A DNA stretch of 64,000 nucleotides, taken from the NCBI RefSeq assembly GCF_029873635.1, contig NC_080420.1, positions 33,037,032 through 33,101,031 of the forward strand, given 5' to 3'. The position numbers and the translations under genes are program-made. The notes under the pieces are model-generated. The model searched no databases and had not been told where the DNA came from. It worked only from the letters and a program-made list of their open reading frames with translations. The DNA comes from Malania oleifera. Taxonomy: Eukaryota; Streptophyta; Magnoliopsida; Santalales; Ximeniaceae. Of this stretch, positions 52,476 to 62,860 are shown piece by piece. Positions within the stretch are counted from its first letter, which is position 1. The number at the start of each line of letters is the position of its first letter.

Positions 52476-54751
52476 TTAATTGTCCAATGAGTTTGAACTA
52501 GTTGTTTTAAGGGAAGAGTTAAGTTGGAGACACAAATCTAGACTGTATTGAGTTAGGAATGGGGATTGTAACTCTATGATTTCCCTACGATGGTGAATGG
52601 TAGGAGAAGAAGGAATTTTATTAAAGAAATTGATAATGATATGGGAGAGGTTATTAGGGATCCTAACTGTATTGCTGGCTTGATTATTGAATTTACACGA
52701 ACCTCTTTTTAGAGGATGATGAGGGTAGAGTTAAGATTGAGGGGTTGAATTGGTGTTGTATATCAGCTAATAGAGCTGCTTGGTTGGAGAGGCTCTTTTA
52801 GGAAGAGGAGATTAAAAGCTTGGTTTTTGAGATGGATAGAGAAAAGACTCCTAGCTGGATGGTTTTACTATGGCTTTCTTTTAGGATAGTTGGGAACTTG
52901 GGAGACCTTGAAGAGAGACCAAAGTTTCTCATGAATTCTTTTATGATGGAGTGGTAGGGAGGAGTTTGGATTATGCTTTTATTAATTTGGTCCACAAAAA
53001 AGACGGCGCAGTTAAAGTCAAGGACTTTAGACCTATTAGGTTGGTAATTAGTGTTTATAATATTTTGACTAAGTTGTTATTTTGGCTATTGTTCTGGAGG
53101 ACACTATACCTTTTAGCCAGAGTGCTTGTCTAGGTAACAAACAAATCCTAGATGCTGCCTTGATAGCTAATTGGGTGGTTGAAGATGTTGTTCGAAGGAA
53201 TAAAAGGGGTCTTGTGTTGAAATTGGATTTTGAGAGAGCTTATGATAGGTTGAGCTGGAGTTTCTTGGACAAGATTATGGCTAGAAAAGGTTTTGGCTTG
53301 AGGTGGAGATAATGGATTAGAGTGTATAAGTTTTGTTCTCTTTTATGTCTTAGTAAACGGTGAGGCCAAGTCTTGTTTTCGTGCATCCATGGTTCTAAGA
53401 CAGGGAGATCCTCTCTCTCTCTTTCTCTCTCTCTCTCTTTTCAATATTGTGGTTGATCTTGAGTAGGATGATTTAGAGAGGTGTAGATAGAGGGTTGGTG
53501 GAGGGGATTAAGGTTGGTTATGAGAATTGCTTCATTTGCATCTTCAGGTTGTAGATGATACTATCCTATTCCTATTAGATAATATAAGTTGCTTCTCTTA
53601 TTTGTTGACTATCTTAGAGGTGTTTGAGAAAGTGTCTGGGTTGAAAATTAATTTCTCTATGAGTGGTTTGGTGGGTCTAGGTACTAATGTGGTTCCTTTT
53701 GCTAGGCTAGCTCTTTGTGTTGTTTTGACTTGGCCAATTACTTGTTTAGGTGCCCCCCTAGATGGTAATCCCAATGTAGACTCTTTTTGGGATCTTGTTT
53801 TTGAGAGAGTGGTTAGGAGATTGGATGGGTGGAAAGGAACATTCTTCACTTTAGGGGTTGTATTACCCATATCCACACTTGTCTATGTTCCATCCTTTTG
53901 TATTTCCTTTCTCTTTTTAGAATCTATGTGAGATTTTTGTGGAGGCTCGAGAAATAAATTAGGGATTTTTTATGGTCGAGTGGGGGAGAGGGTAATGGAA
54001 GTCATCTTGTAGCTTGGGAGAGTGTTTGTAGGCCTAAAAGGGAGGAAACTTGGGTCTTGGTAACTTGGTGTCCAAAAACACATCTTTGGTGGGGAAATGG
54101 CTATAGTGCTTTCTTGTAGAACCTAAGTCTCTTGGGCACAAGGTAATTTTTGGTAAATTTGTTATACTAAAACGGGTGGGATGGGGAAGGGGAATTATCA
54201 TTACTTATTCGAGTCCTTGGAAGTTTGTATCTCAGAATTATGATTTTTTCCTTCCTGAAGTCCATCATACAATGGGTAATGGGGAGCATATTTGCTTTTG
54301 GGGAGGATCATTGGGTTGGGGAGATGCCTTTGGCCAGTACTTTCCCTCATTTTTTCGTTTATCTAATCTTCATGACACCCTTGTTTTTGATTTTCTTCTT
54401 TTGCAAGAAGATGGGCATTCTTGAAACTCCCATTTTAGGAGAAATGTTAATTAGAGAGAGAGATTAATGAGATGGTTCTTTTGAATTGATTGCTCAGTTC
54501 TCTTCATGTTCAATTGGGGAGTGATAATAGGTTTTGAAGTTTAGATCTTTCTCGGGAATGCTCTTGTAAATCCTTTTTTACCACTTGACTTTTGATTCTA
54601 TTGCAGATCCTTTTGCTCTGTATCCTTTGATTTGCAAAGCTGAAGCTCCCTAATATAGAAGCTTTTATTTGGATTGTTGTATTTGAAAGAATTATTACCA
54701 ATAATTTGCTTCATAAAAAAAGACCTAATAATGCCCTGTCCCCTGAAATTT
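52476..54751 (+). pseudogene. Older plus-strand L1, left part
   Basis: Broken ORF2: ELSWRHKSRLYWVRNGD, RNFIKEIDNDMGEVIRD, reverse transcriptase VHKKDGAVKVKDFRPIRLV, QSACLGNKQILDAALIANWV, RGLVLKLDFERAYDRLSWSF, VDDTILFLL (usual FADD changed to VVDD), [16 protein letters not shown] and SPWKFVSQNYDFFLPEV. It stops at RRPNNALSPE-type text, where a minus-strand L1 is inserted, and resumes at 60396. Related to the LINE at 45561. Confidence 0.88.
54733..54751. repeat. Target-site duplication of minus L1, left copy
   Basis: GCCCTGTCCCCTGAAATTT matches 60396-60414 (GCCCTATGCCCTGACATTT) at 16 of 19 bases. The length is typical for L1 insertions. Confidence 0.75.
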
Positions 54752-54899
54752 TTTTTTGATAACAAAAGAATTTCATTGATAGAATAGGAATGTACAAGAA
54801 AGAGTAAAGAATCTCCTTTTAAAATTCTGGGTAACCCCAGGGGAAAAAAGAAAGATAAAACCGAAGGAACATTAGAAACAACCAAAAAAAAATAAAATC

Positions 54900-56150
54900 A
54901 GCAGGCCCTATCAATTTAGCAAGGTAAGCCAATTATGCTGAACATATGAAAAACACATCCCCCTGAAGTTCCCATTACCCACACACCAAAGAGAAGCCTA
55001 ATGTTGATCTTTCTCCTAAACCAGTAAAAGAGACAACTTCTTCCCAGAAAAAAATGCGCATGTTTCGTTCCATCCACGTACCCCAATGGACAGCAAATAA
55101 GGCACAATTCCATAACTCCTTACTCTCCTTTTCCCTGCCAAACCCAGCAAACTGAATTGCCAAAAACTCCTCCACTGTATTTGGGGCAAACCCAGCATTT
55201 TCCAAAATAATTAAATAACTTGTTCCAAATCCTCCAGGCAAAATCACAGTGCAAAAAAAGATGCCAAGCAGTTTCAGAGCAATTAAAACAAATACACATA
55301 TGTCCGGCGATAGAGCCTTTAAAGGTCTTCTAATCTGTAGCAAGTTATTGGTGTCAATCCTATTAAGCACAACCAACATATAAAAGATTTGATTTTTGAG
55401 GGGCCTTCTAGATAGATTTGTAGAGAGAGAAAGGAAAACTAGAGCTAGCCAAAAACTCATAAAAAGATTTGCAAGAATAAAACCCCAAGGGATCCAAGGA
55501 CCAAGAACGGTTGTCAGCTTCCAAAGAGACTAACAGTTATCAGCGAGACTAACAAGGAGGATAATTCCTCCATCTCTTTATCATTCTATCGTCTTCTAAA
55601 GTGAAAATCCCAAGAAAATGAAGGACCACCAAGTTCCATAATGAAAGAGGAAATAGATCTGTCCTGTTTTGAGCTTAATTGAAATAGGCGAGGAAAGGAG
55701 GTGGACAAAACCACATTTCCCTACCATAGGTCTTCCCAAAAAACGAATATTATAGCCCCTCCCCAATATAAATTTAGTATGGGGAATACAGAGGGAATAA
55801 TCTGAGAGATGGCTTTCATTGGACTTTCCGAAGAACATCTAAGAACCAAATTGCTATCCCACCTGTTCTCATCAAGTCCAAATTTACTTCTTTTAACTTT
55901 ATTCCACAAGGAAGAAATCTCTAAAGGAAACAGCCAAAGCAACTTGGCCAAGAGAGTCGTGTTTTTAGACACCAAATTACCAAGATCCCACCCACCCCCC
56001 TGTTTAGGCCTACAGACCAACCCAATTAACCAAATAATCCCTAACATCCCCTATCCTCGACGAAAGGAAATCTCTTATGATTCTCTTGATTCTACGAGCA
56101 ACACCCACAAGTATTTTGAAAATAGACAAAAAACATAAGCGGGATATTAG
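54900..56150 (-). pseudogene. L1 ORF2 C-terminal region
   Basis: Minus-strand pieces: VCRPKQGGGWDLGNLVSKNT, LWLFPLEISSLWNKVKR (56047-55721), VVLNRIDTNNLLQIRRPLKA, APNTVEEFLAIQFAGFGREK and LFAVHWGTWMERNMRIFF (55460-54975). This is the connection and zinc finger-like end of L1 ORF2. Stops and frameshifts are present. Confidence 0.88.
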
Positions 56151-56199
56151 AAAGAAAAGCTTGAATGAGAGTAATCCTACCTCCTAAAGAGAAAAGGGC

Positions 56200-57760
56200 A
56201 CCCTTTCAACCATCTAAATGCTTAGCCACTCTCTCGATAACAAGATCTCAAAAACTAGCAGATTTTGGATTACCACCCAAAAGCACTCCTAAATAAGATA
56301 ACTGACAATTCGAAGAACACAACCTACCTTCGAGGCTAGCTCCCTACCTGGCTCGTCCGACATATTAATAGTGGCAATACTCTTCCCCAAATTGATCTTA
56401 AGCCCTAAAACCATTTCAAAAATATGTAGAATCCCCATAATATTTGAAAAAGATGACCTATGACCCTTTAAGAAGATGATAGTATCATCAGCAAACTGAA
56501 GATTCGAAACAATTACCTCCTCCCTCCCTACTTGCAAGCCTTTAACTAAACCTTTAATCACAGCTCTATAAACCATCCTACTTAAGGCATCAGCTACTAA
56601 GATGAACAAAAAAGGGAAGAGAGGGTCTCCTTGTCTAATCCCCATCGTAGCTATAAACCAAGATTTAGGTTCCCTATTCACTATCATCGAATGAAACACA
56701 TTAGACATGCAACCTTTCATCCATCACTTCCATCGTTAATGAATACCCTTCATAATAATCTTGTCCAAGAAATTACAACTCACCTGATCATAGGCTTTCT
56801 CAGAATCCAACTAAAATATTAATCTCTTTTTCTTCCTTCTCCTAATGTCCTCAACGACTTCAATGAAAATCAGGTCCACTATTTGTCTACCCCCACGAGA
56901 GCGCTTTGGGCATTAATAAGAGTCTTATCAAGAACCACACTCAAACCTTCTAGCTAGTACTTTATTGAGTATTTTATAAACACTGGATACTAAACTAATA
57001 GGCCTATAATTGGATATCTTGATAGACCTACTTTTCTTAGGCACCAAAGTTGTGAAGGTAGAGTTATTACTCTTGCATAAAGATCCATTACAATAAAATT
57101 CATTAAAGACCTTCATCAAGTCTTCCTTAACCATTGCCCATCAATCTTGAAAAAAAAACCAAATTAAAGCCATCCGGCATTGGAGCTTTATCCCTATTCA
57201 TTGTAAAGATGGAAGATCTTACTTCCTCTTCCTTGAAAGGTCTCTCTAACCAAGCTATCTTATCACCAGACAAAGGGTCCCACTCTAGCCCTTCCACCAC
57301 TGGTCTATAATCATCATTCTCAAAGAACACATTACAATAAAAATTAGTGGTCTCTGAAGCTATCCTACTATTATCCGAGATAATTCCCCAACCCCCCCCC
57401 CCCCCCCCCCCCCCCCAAAAATCCCATGAAAAAGAAAAACCAACTCCAACTCCCTAATGGAATTTCTCCTCAAATTCCCTCTTGCTAACTTGTGAAAAAG
57501 TCTTGTGTTATAATCACCCTCTCTTACCCATTTAAGCTTCGTCTTATGCTTCCAACTTCTCATTTCCTTAGAAATCACCTCCTCCAACTCATTCTTTAAG
57601 GATATTTTTTTCAGCTCCTCCTCCCCCGAGAGAGTAAAAGTTTCTTCTCTACTATCTAGCTTAGCTAGCTCACCTAAAATATGGGTCTTTTTAAGCCTAA
57701 TGCCCCTAAGCACCTTCCTATTCCACCTTTTCAAATTTTCTTTCAGCCTCTTCAAAGAAG
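56200..57760 (-). pseudogene. L1 ORF2 reverse transcriptase
   Basis: Minus-strand order: the pre-RT linker LKRWNRKVLRGIRLKKTHIL and KLKWVREGDYNTRLFHKLA (57755-57360), then WLERPFKEEEVRSSIFTMNR, DKAPMPDGFNL (57330-57127), STFTTLVPKKSRSIKISNYR, PISLVSSVYKILNKVLARR (57134-56928), and GIRQGDPLFPFLFILVADAL with the active site FADDTIIFLKG and GLKINLGKS (56720-56289). The FADD catalytic motif is intact. Frameshifts separate the parts, and a G-run (C 57393-57415 on plus) lies in the linker. Confidence 0.92.
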
Positions 57761-58660
57761 TTCCTAAAAAATCACCTCTTCTACCTTATTCTTTAAGGAT
57801 ATTCTTTTTAGCTCCTCTTTCCCTAAAATATTAAAAGCTTCTCCTTGCTATCTAGCTCACCTAAAATATGGGTCTTTTAAGCCTAATGTCCCCGAATACC
57901 TCCTTATCCCACCTTTTCAATTTTTCTTTCAACTTCTTCAGTTTCCTCACGAATCTAAAACCTTCCCAACCCCTATTCACCTCCTCACTCCAAGGCTCCT
58001 TCACCAAAGATTGAAAGCTTTCGTGTTCTAGCCACATTTTGAAATATAAAGGGGGTAGGGCCCCAAAACAACCTTCCTAGATTCCAACAAAATAGGAAAA
58101 TGGTCAGAAGTGGCTCTAGGAAGGTGACTTGAGAAAGATTAGGGGGACCCATCAAGTCTACTAGCCATAGCCCTAGCCTTGCCTGTCAACCAGGTAAAGT
58201 TTGCATTACTCAAAAGGAATATCCCTAAAGCCATTCTCCCTAATAAATAGATCAAAATTTGGCATTGTTGGACTAAACTTGCCTTCCCCCTTCTTTTCCT
58301 GGGGAAATCTCACCGCATTGAAATTGGCCCCCACTATCCACTTAGGGGAACATAAACTTGAGATGTAATATAGCTTGTCCAAAAAGAGCTCCTTAGAGAA
58401 GGCCTAGAAGGACCATAGACTGAAAAAACCCTAGAATGCCTCCTATCAATCCACGATAGGGTAAAAAGACCCAACCCTTATTGCGCCCTTCCCAAATTCC
58501 GCTAACAATCTTCCCGTTAACTGAGTCAAGCTTAATCTCCTGAATCAAAACAATGTAAGGAGAACTCCTAAGCAAAACCTCCCTAACCATGCTTCTCTTC
58601 CTAACATTTCCAAGACCCATAACGTTCCAACTAACAATATTTATAATTTAACTCGTTTAC
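57761..58660 (-). pseudogene. L1 ORF2 endonuclease (APE type)
   Basis: The minus strand reads SWNVMGLGNVRKRSMVREVL, PYIVLIQEIKLDSVNGKIVS and EGRNKGWVFLPYRG (58660-58393), the N-terminus of the AP-like endonuclease. The expected SWNVRGLG has Arg changed to Met, and the QETK motif is QEIK. Downstream text to 57780 is broken. The enzyme would nick target DNA to prime reverse transcription. Confidence 0.88.
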
Positions 58661-60395
58661 CCCCTCTTTATTCCCTTTCCACCCTCGTAATTGATAGAAG
58701 AATTAAGATTTTAAGGTTCTTTATAAACTTTCTTTTTCCTCGTAATTTTTTGGACTCCAACCCAATCTAACCTCAAAGCTGCCAAGACTAACAAGTTTTA
58801 AAGCCAGACCATGCAGGAGTTAGTTTGGATCTTTGCAAGCTCTCTTGCTACCCCCTAGACTGAAAGTAGAGGCACTGCCCCTAGTGAGATCTTCCTTGTG
58901 GCAAACAACATCAAAAGAAAAGAGGATTGAGAATTGGTTGTTCAAGAAACTATTTAGTTGGTTGTCTTCTTCCTTGTCTGTAGTGACTGAAGGAGATGAA
59001 GCATCAGTTATATCTCCATCCAACTCATTAATTCTCACTAGGCTAAAAGTTAATGGGCCCCCTACCTTCAATCCAGTTGGAGCCTGAGATTCCTTTTGAG
59101 TAGGAGTGGGCCCAATCCCTGTATTTTGTAAACAAACCATTTTGACATAGTTTTGGGTGACCCGTTGTACTCCGTTCTAAATTTCTCCTTCCCGCACCCA
59201 AAATTAGAATTAAAGGTTGAACTAGGAAAGGAAGTTGTCTTTCTTCCCCAGGAATCATGGGAATTGCCTCTTTCGTTCAATCTCCTCTTGCTCGCTGGCA
59301 CTATCCTGATGATGTTGGTGAATCTATGAAGGTAACTTTTCTCGATAACCTTTGCACCACACTCCACTTCTTTGGATATGACTTATGACCGATGAGGTTC
59401 AAAGAGACACATTTTTTACACCGGAATGTTGCTTTCCTAATAGATTCAGTTGTAAGGCCCAGAATAACTTCAAAGAATTTTCTCCACCCTTGCTGTTGTT
59501 ACCTTTTGATATATATAATCTTGATGTCTTCCACCTACTATCCCCTTCTCCATGTGTAAAAATCTCCCTTTCTCGATGAGTCACAGCACAATGGAGAACC
59601 TTGCACCCTTATTGCTGAGATTAAGACCTCCTCGAATCAACTCATCGACATCTCTTAAACCCTCGTAGATCACCCCCAAGACCTTAATGATCCAAGAGAG
59701 CTCCTCAACCTTCAGAAGAATGTAAGAAAATTATCTTTCGAGAATTCCAATATCTTGATAGCCAAGGGGTCGAGGCGGTTAGTTTAGAAGGTTCTGTGCT
59801 CCACCTTGGCAGTCGAATGACCTCCCCATGCGAACTTTGGCATCTTTGTTGTTATTGACTTGAACTTCGCTTGTGCCCCCATTTAGGACACTCCTACTCC
59901 ATATACGGAAATCAATGACACCTTACTGGCTGAGGATGGCTTGCTGTGAGTGGGTGAGAGTTTTTGATATAGAAGGGCAACAATGTTTGATGGGAAGATC
60001 TATTCGTTGGAAGAGTAAAGTTTGTTTCTTGTTGGCTTTCCAAAGGCTTCGAGAAAACCCTAAAGCCTAGGGTGACTTGCAGCAAACATCACAATGGTCT
60101 GTACTCTATACAAAGGATCGCCAAATATAATAGATAGAAATATGATAAAAAACTAAGGAGATGTTGATTAGTTTCAGGTGTAGCTTAGTGAAGAAGAATG
60201 GCTTTGACTATAAGTTTTGAGAGAAGGGTGTTCGAAGGTGCTAGCCGAGCTCCCTATTGCGAAAGAAGGCAACCCCGATCTAGGTTAACTGAGAAGGTTG
60301 GTTCTAGCTAGAAGATTTGGGTAGATGGTTTTCGGAGGTGGTCGCTATTGTCATTGAGTTCGAGATCGCTAGGTTTGACGAGGGAGCCCATAGGA
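58661..60395 (-). pseudogene. L1 ORF1 and 5' region, degenerate
   Basis: The minus frames at 59367-59043 and 59140-58820 are Ser/Pro/Lys-rich and charged, placed where the ORF1 C-terminus should be. A clear RNA-binding core was not recognised, though KLYSSNE and KFAWGGHSTAKVE-like text near 59800-60030 may belong to ORF1. The assignment rests on position between the endonuclease and the 5' end defined by the TSD. Confidence 0.5.
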
Positions 60396-60538
60396 GCCCT
60401 ATGCCCTGACATTTATGTCCATTGTATGAGGAGTGAAGTGACTTGTGCATATCAATTTTTTTGATGCCCTTTCACATTGGTTATTTGGAATAAGTAATTT
60501 GGCATATTTGGTGAAAATTGGGTTTGTGCATACACTTT
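60396..60538 (+). pseudogene. Older plus-strand L1, middle part
   Basis: Resumes after the minus L1 with ALCPDIYVHCMRSEVTCAYQ, the Cys-rich end of ORF2, then FFDALSHWLFGISN-type text across frame changes. It is split again by the TRIM. Confidence 0.75.
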
Positions 60539-60835
60539 TGTCAAAGCTTGATATACATTGTTGGCCCACAAACTATTAGTTTAAGTTTTTACGTAAAGTT
60601 ATAATCTAACATGGTATCAGAGTTGGTTACTAGGAGGTCCTCTAGTTTCGTTGCCTATGTTTATTATGTGTGTTTAAATAAAATTATTGTATTCCCTGTA
60701 ATGGGTGTAATCTGTCATGTGTTTATCCCTCCACATGGCGCTTGGCTGCACTTGCAGGGGAGTGTTAAAGCTCAATACACATTATTGGCCCACAACTTAA
60801 TAGTTTAAGCTTTTAGGTGAAATGGTAATTTAACA
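60539..60835 (+). mobile_element. Complete TRIM (miniature LTR retrotransposon)
   Basis: 297 bp with 73-bp LTRs at 60539-60611 and 60763-60835 (58 of 73 bases identical by hand count), both TG...CA. The PBS TGGTATCAGAGTTGG starts at 60612, the PPT-like GCAGGGGAG lies before 60763, and the TSD ACTTT is exact at 60534-60538 and 60836-60840. There is no coding capacity; mobilisation would depend on proteins supplied in trans. It is inserted in the L1 3' region. Confidence 0.93.
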
Positions 60836-61255
60836 ACTTTGAGGGACTTTTATACAATTATTTTTAGGGTTTTGGCAAAGGAAAGGATAGAAAAGCTCTA
60901 TGGTGTTGCACTGTTATGGTTATTATTTGGTGTGTCCGATTGGAAAGGAAAGCTAGAATGTTCAAAGGTATGGCCACTGCTAAAAATTTTCTTTGGAGTA
61001 GAGTGGTATATCTTGCGTTGCTGTGAGTGTCGGCAAATGGTTTTTTTCCCCGTCATGTTTCTCTGGAAGACTTGCTGCAGGATTGGTTGTCCCTGTTACA
61101 TTGAGTTTGGTTCTTGGTTTAGGTTGTGTTCGTTGTAACTTGTTTCTAGTGATGTAAGTGGAGGATTTCTTATTCTCCTTGTCTTTTCTTTTTTCTTTCA
61201 AATTTTCTGATGCACATTCTTCTTTGTTTTAATACAATTTTTGTTTATAAAAAAA
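60836..61255 (+). pseudogene. Older plus-strand L1, 3' end
   Basis: Reads [40 protein letters not shown], then the 3' UTR ending with TTTTTGTTTATAAAAAAACTG near 61255. Same family as 46900-47260. Confidence 0.8.
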
Positions 61256-61340
61256 CTGATGACTCGAAGTAGTGAAGTCCACCATCTTCCTCATCTTCAA
61301 ATCCTTGACCATAGTTGTATGACTTGTGAATTAACCAAAT
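61256..61340 (-). pseudogene. Tiny copia fragment
   Basis: The minus strand reads DLKMRKMVDFTTSSH, resembling the copia segment [18 protein letters not shown] found at about 39360-39405 (minus) in E2. Too short for more. Confidence 0.35.
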
Positions 61341-62225
61341 TGAATATAAAAACAAACAATCCTTGCCAAATCTGTCGATTCACCTCGTGAATGTAATTCA
61401 ATATGAATCCATCAATTCACATAATTCTAGACCTATGATAATCTGATAGACTCGATTGGTTAAAACCTAAAAAAAAGCATTTTTTTTTTATTGATTTTAC
61501 ATTACTTTAAAACAATTACCTCCCATTCCTTGCCTACATCAGTTTTGTGCTAAAAAAGAAGAGAAAATAGAACTTTAGCTTTCCTGAACACATTTGGCTA
61601 AGGTGGTACTCATATTTCGTTATGTTGTTAAGATTCAAGAGTTGCTTTTTTTTTTTTTTCAAGTAGTTTGTTCAATCAATATCATTTTTTTCATAGTTAA
61701 TTATTTTTTTTCTTTGTAATCCGAGAATGAATACGCATGAAATATTATTTTTTTAATTGTTGATGAACACCAAAAGTTCAGGTTTTTGTTATGTCTTTTT
61801 GATTCTTCCATTAAACAACATAAAGTTCATTTTTTTGTTAATATTCTTGACTTGTTCCCTTGCTTTTAATTTGTTTAACAAAGGCATACACATGAAATTT
61901 GATTTTTTTAATTGTCAAAATTTAAATGTAATTTATATATTCTGCTTGTTTGTATATCAATATACGCATGTCAATTTAGAACGGGTTCTGGAAATTTGTT
62001 CAAAATCTTATGATTCGATTTGATTCCCAAGTCTTGATTGCCAAAATTGGGATTTTGATTTACGATTCAAATCTTAATTTGACAGCTATGTCCTGGATTA
62101 ATAAAAAAGAGGACAGATCATTTTTGGAGAAAGGCCAATCATCTTCCTCATCTTCCACCAATCTGCTTCCTTATCACCATGTCTTCTCGAGGGAGCAAGA
62201 TCATTTTTGAAGAAAGGCCATAGTT
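61341..62225. other. PHYLLO intron 6, AT-rich stretch without recognised content
   Basis: Many T-runs. No transposon protein or exon-like segment with PHYLLO similarity was found. Confidence 0.45.
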
Positions 62226-62860
62226 TCAGAATACAATCTTGACCTCAGTGGCTAGACCTTATGGTAGTTAGAGAATGGTGTTGGAGTTTGGAAATACATT
62301 CGGAGAAATAACATTTGGATTGGCTGTGATGATTTTTTCTCCTCTATCAAATTTGACTTGGGAATGGGGACAATGTCTTTTTTAACATGACACATGGTGT
62401 GGTCACTCTTCTTAGCACAAGGTTTCCTTCTGTTTCGAGTTTGGCCTGCCCCAAAGATGCACTTACGAGTAGTCACCTTCAACTCTCAGCCAATAGGATC
62501 ATGTGGGATATCCCACTTTTGACGAATGCACATTTGAGGATTGAGATTTTTGTGGAAATTTTTGACAGCCTATGCAAAGTTCATTTCCAAAACATCTCTA
62601 ATGAACCAAAGTGGTTCCTGGACAATGGTGGCAGCTTTATAGTGACCTGCTGCTGCTCATAGCTCCAGGAGGAACCAGCAGAGAGTTCCCCTGGAAGCTA
62701 ATTTGGAACACCCATGTGGCCAGAGGTTGCTTCTTCTTCTTCTGTTTTTTTGGATGCATGGAAGGCATGTCTTGGAGAAATCCTCTCAATAAACATCTTG
62801 CAGGAAAAGGGGCTGCCCCTTCTCAGTACCTGCAGCTCCACTCATAGCTACCTCAGTGAT
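62226..62860 (+). pseudogene. L1-type LINE fragment
   Basis: Reads VWKYIRRNNIWIGCDDFFSS, IKFDLGNGDNV and FNMTHGVVTLLSTRFPSVSS, then EFPWKLIWNTHVARG. These are the post-RT WK-I-GNG and FPWK-IW segments before the zinc finger-like end of plant L1 ORF2. Frameshifts are present. It is independent of the L1 at 52476-61255. Confidence 0.75.

Larger units (their letters stand above)
54752..60395 (-). mobile_element. Near full-length L1 LINE, minus strand
   Basis: 5,644 bp with a poly(A) tail (T-run 54749-54757), a 19-bp TSD, and recognisable 3' UTR, ORF2 zinc finger end, reverse transcriptase, endonuclease and upstream ORF1 region. It splits an older plus-strand L1. All frames are broken, so it is no longer active. 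Confidence 0.85.

Noticed and set aside
57393..57415. Long C-run as a biological feature
   Set aside because: A homopolymer run (also 2813-2828, 15139-15149, 47199-47212), with length prone to sequencing error; no function inferred.
62387..62847. PHYLLO exon 7 candidate
   Set aside because: The frames match the L1 ORF2 pattern (GNGDNV, FPWKLIWNTHV) and not the MenF-MenD junction.
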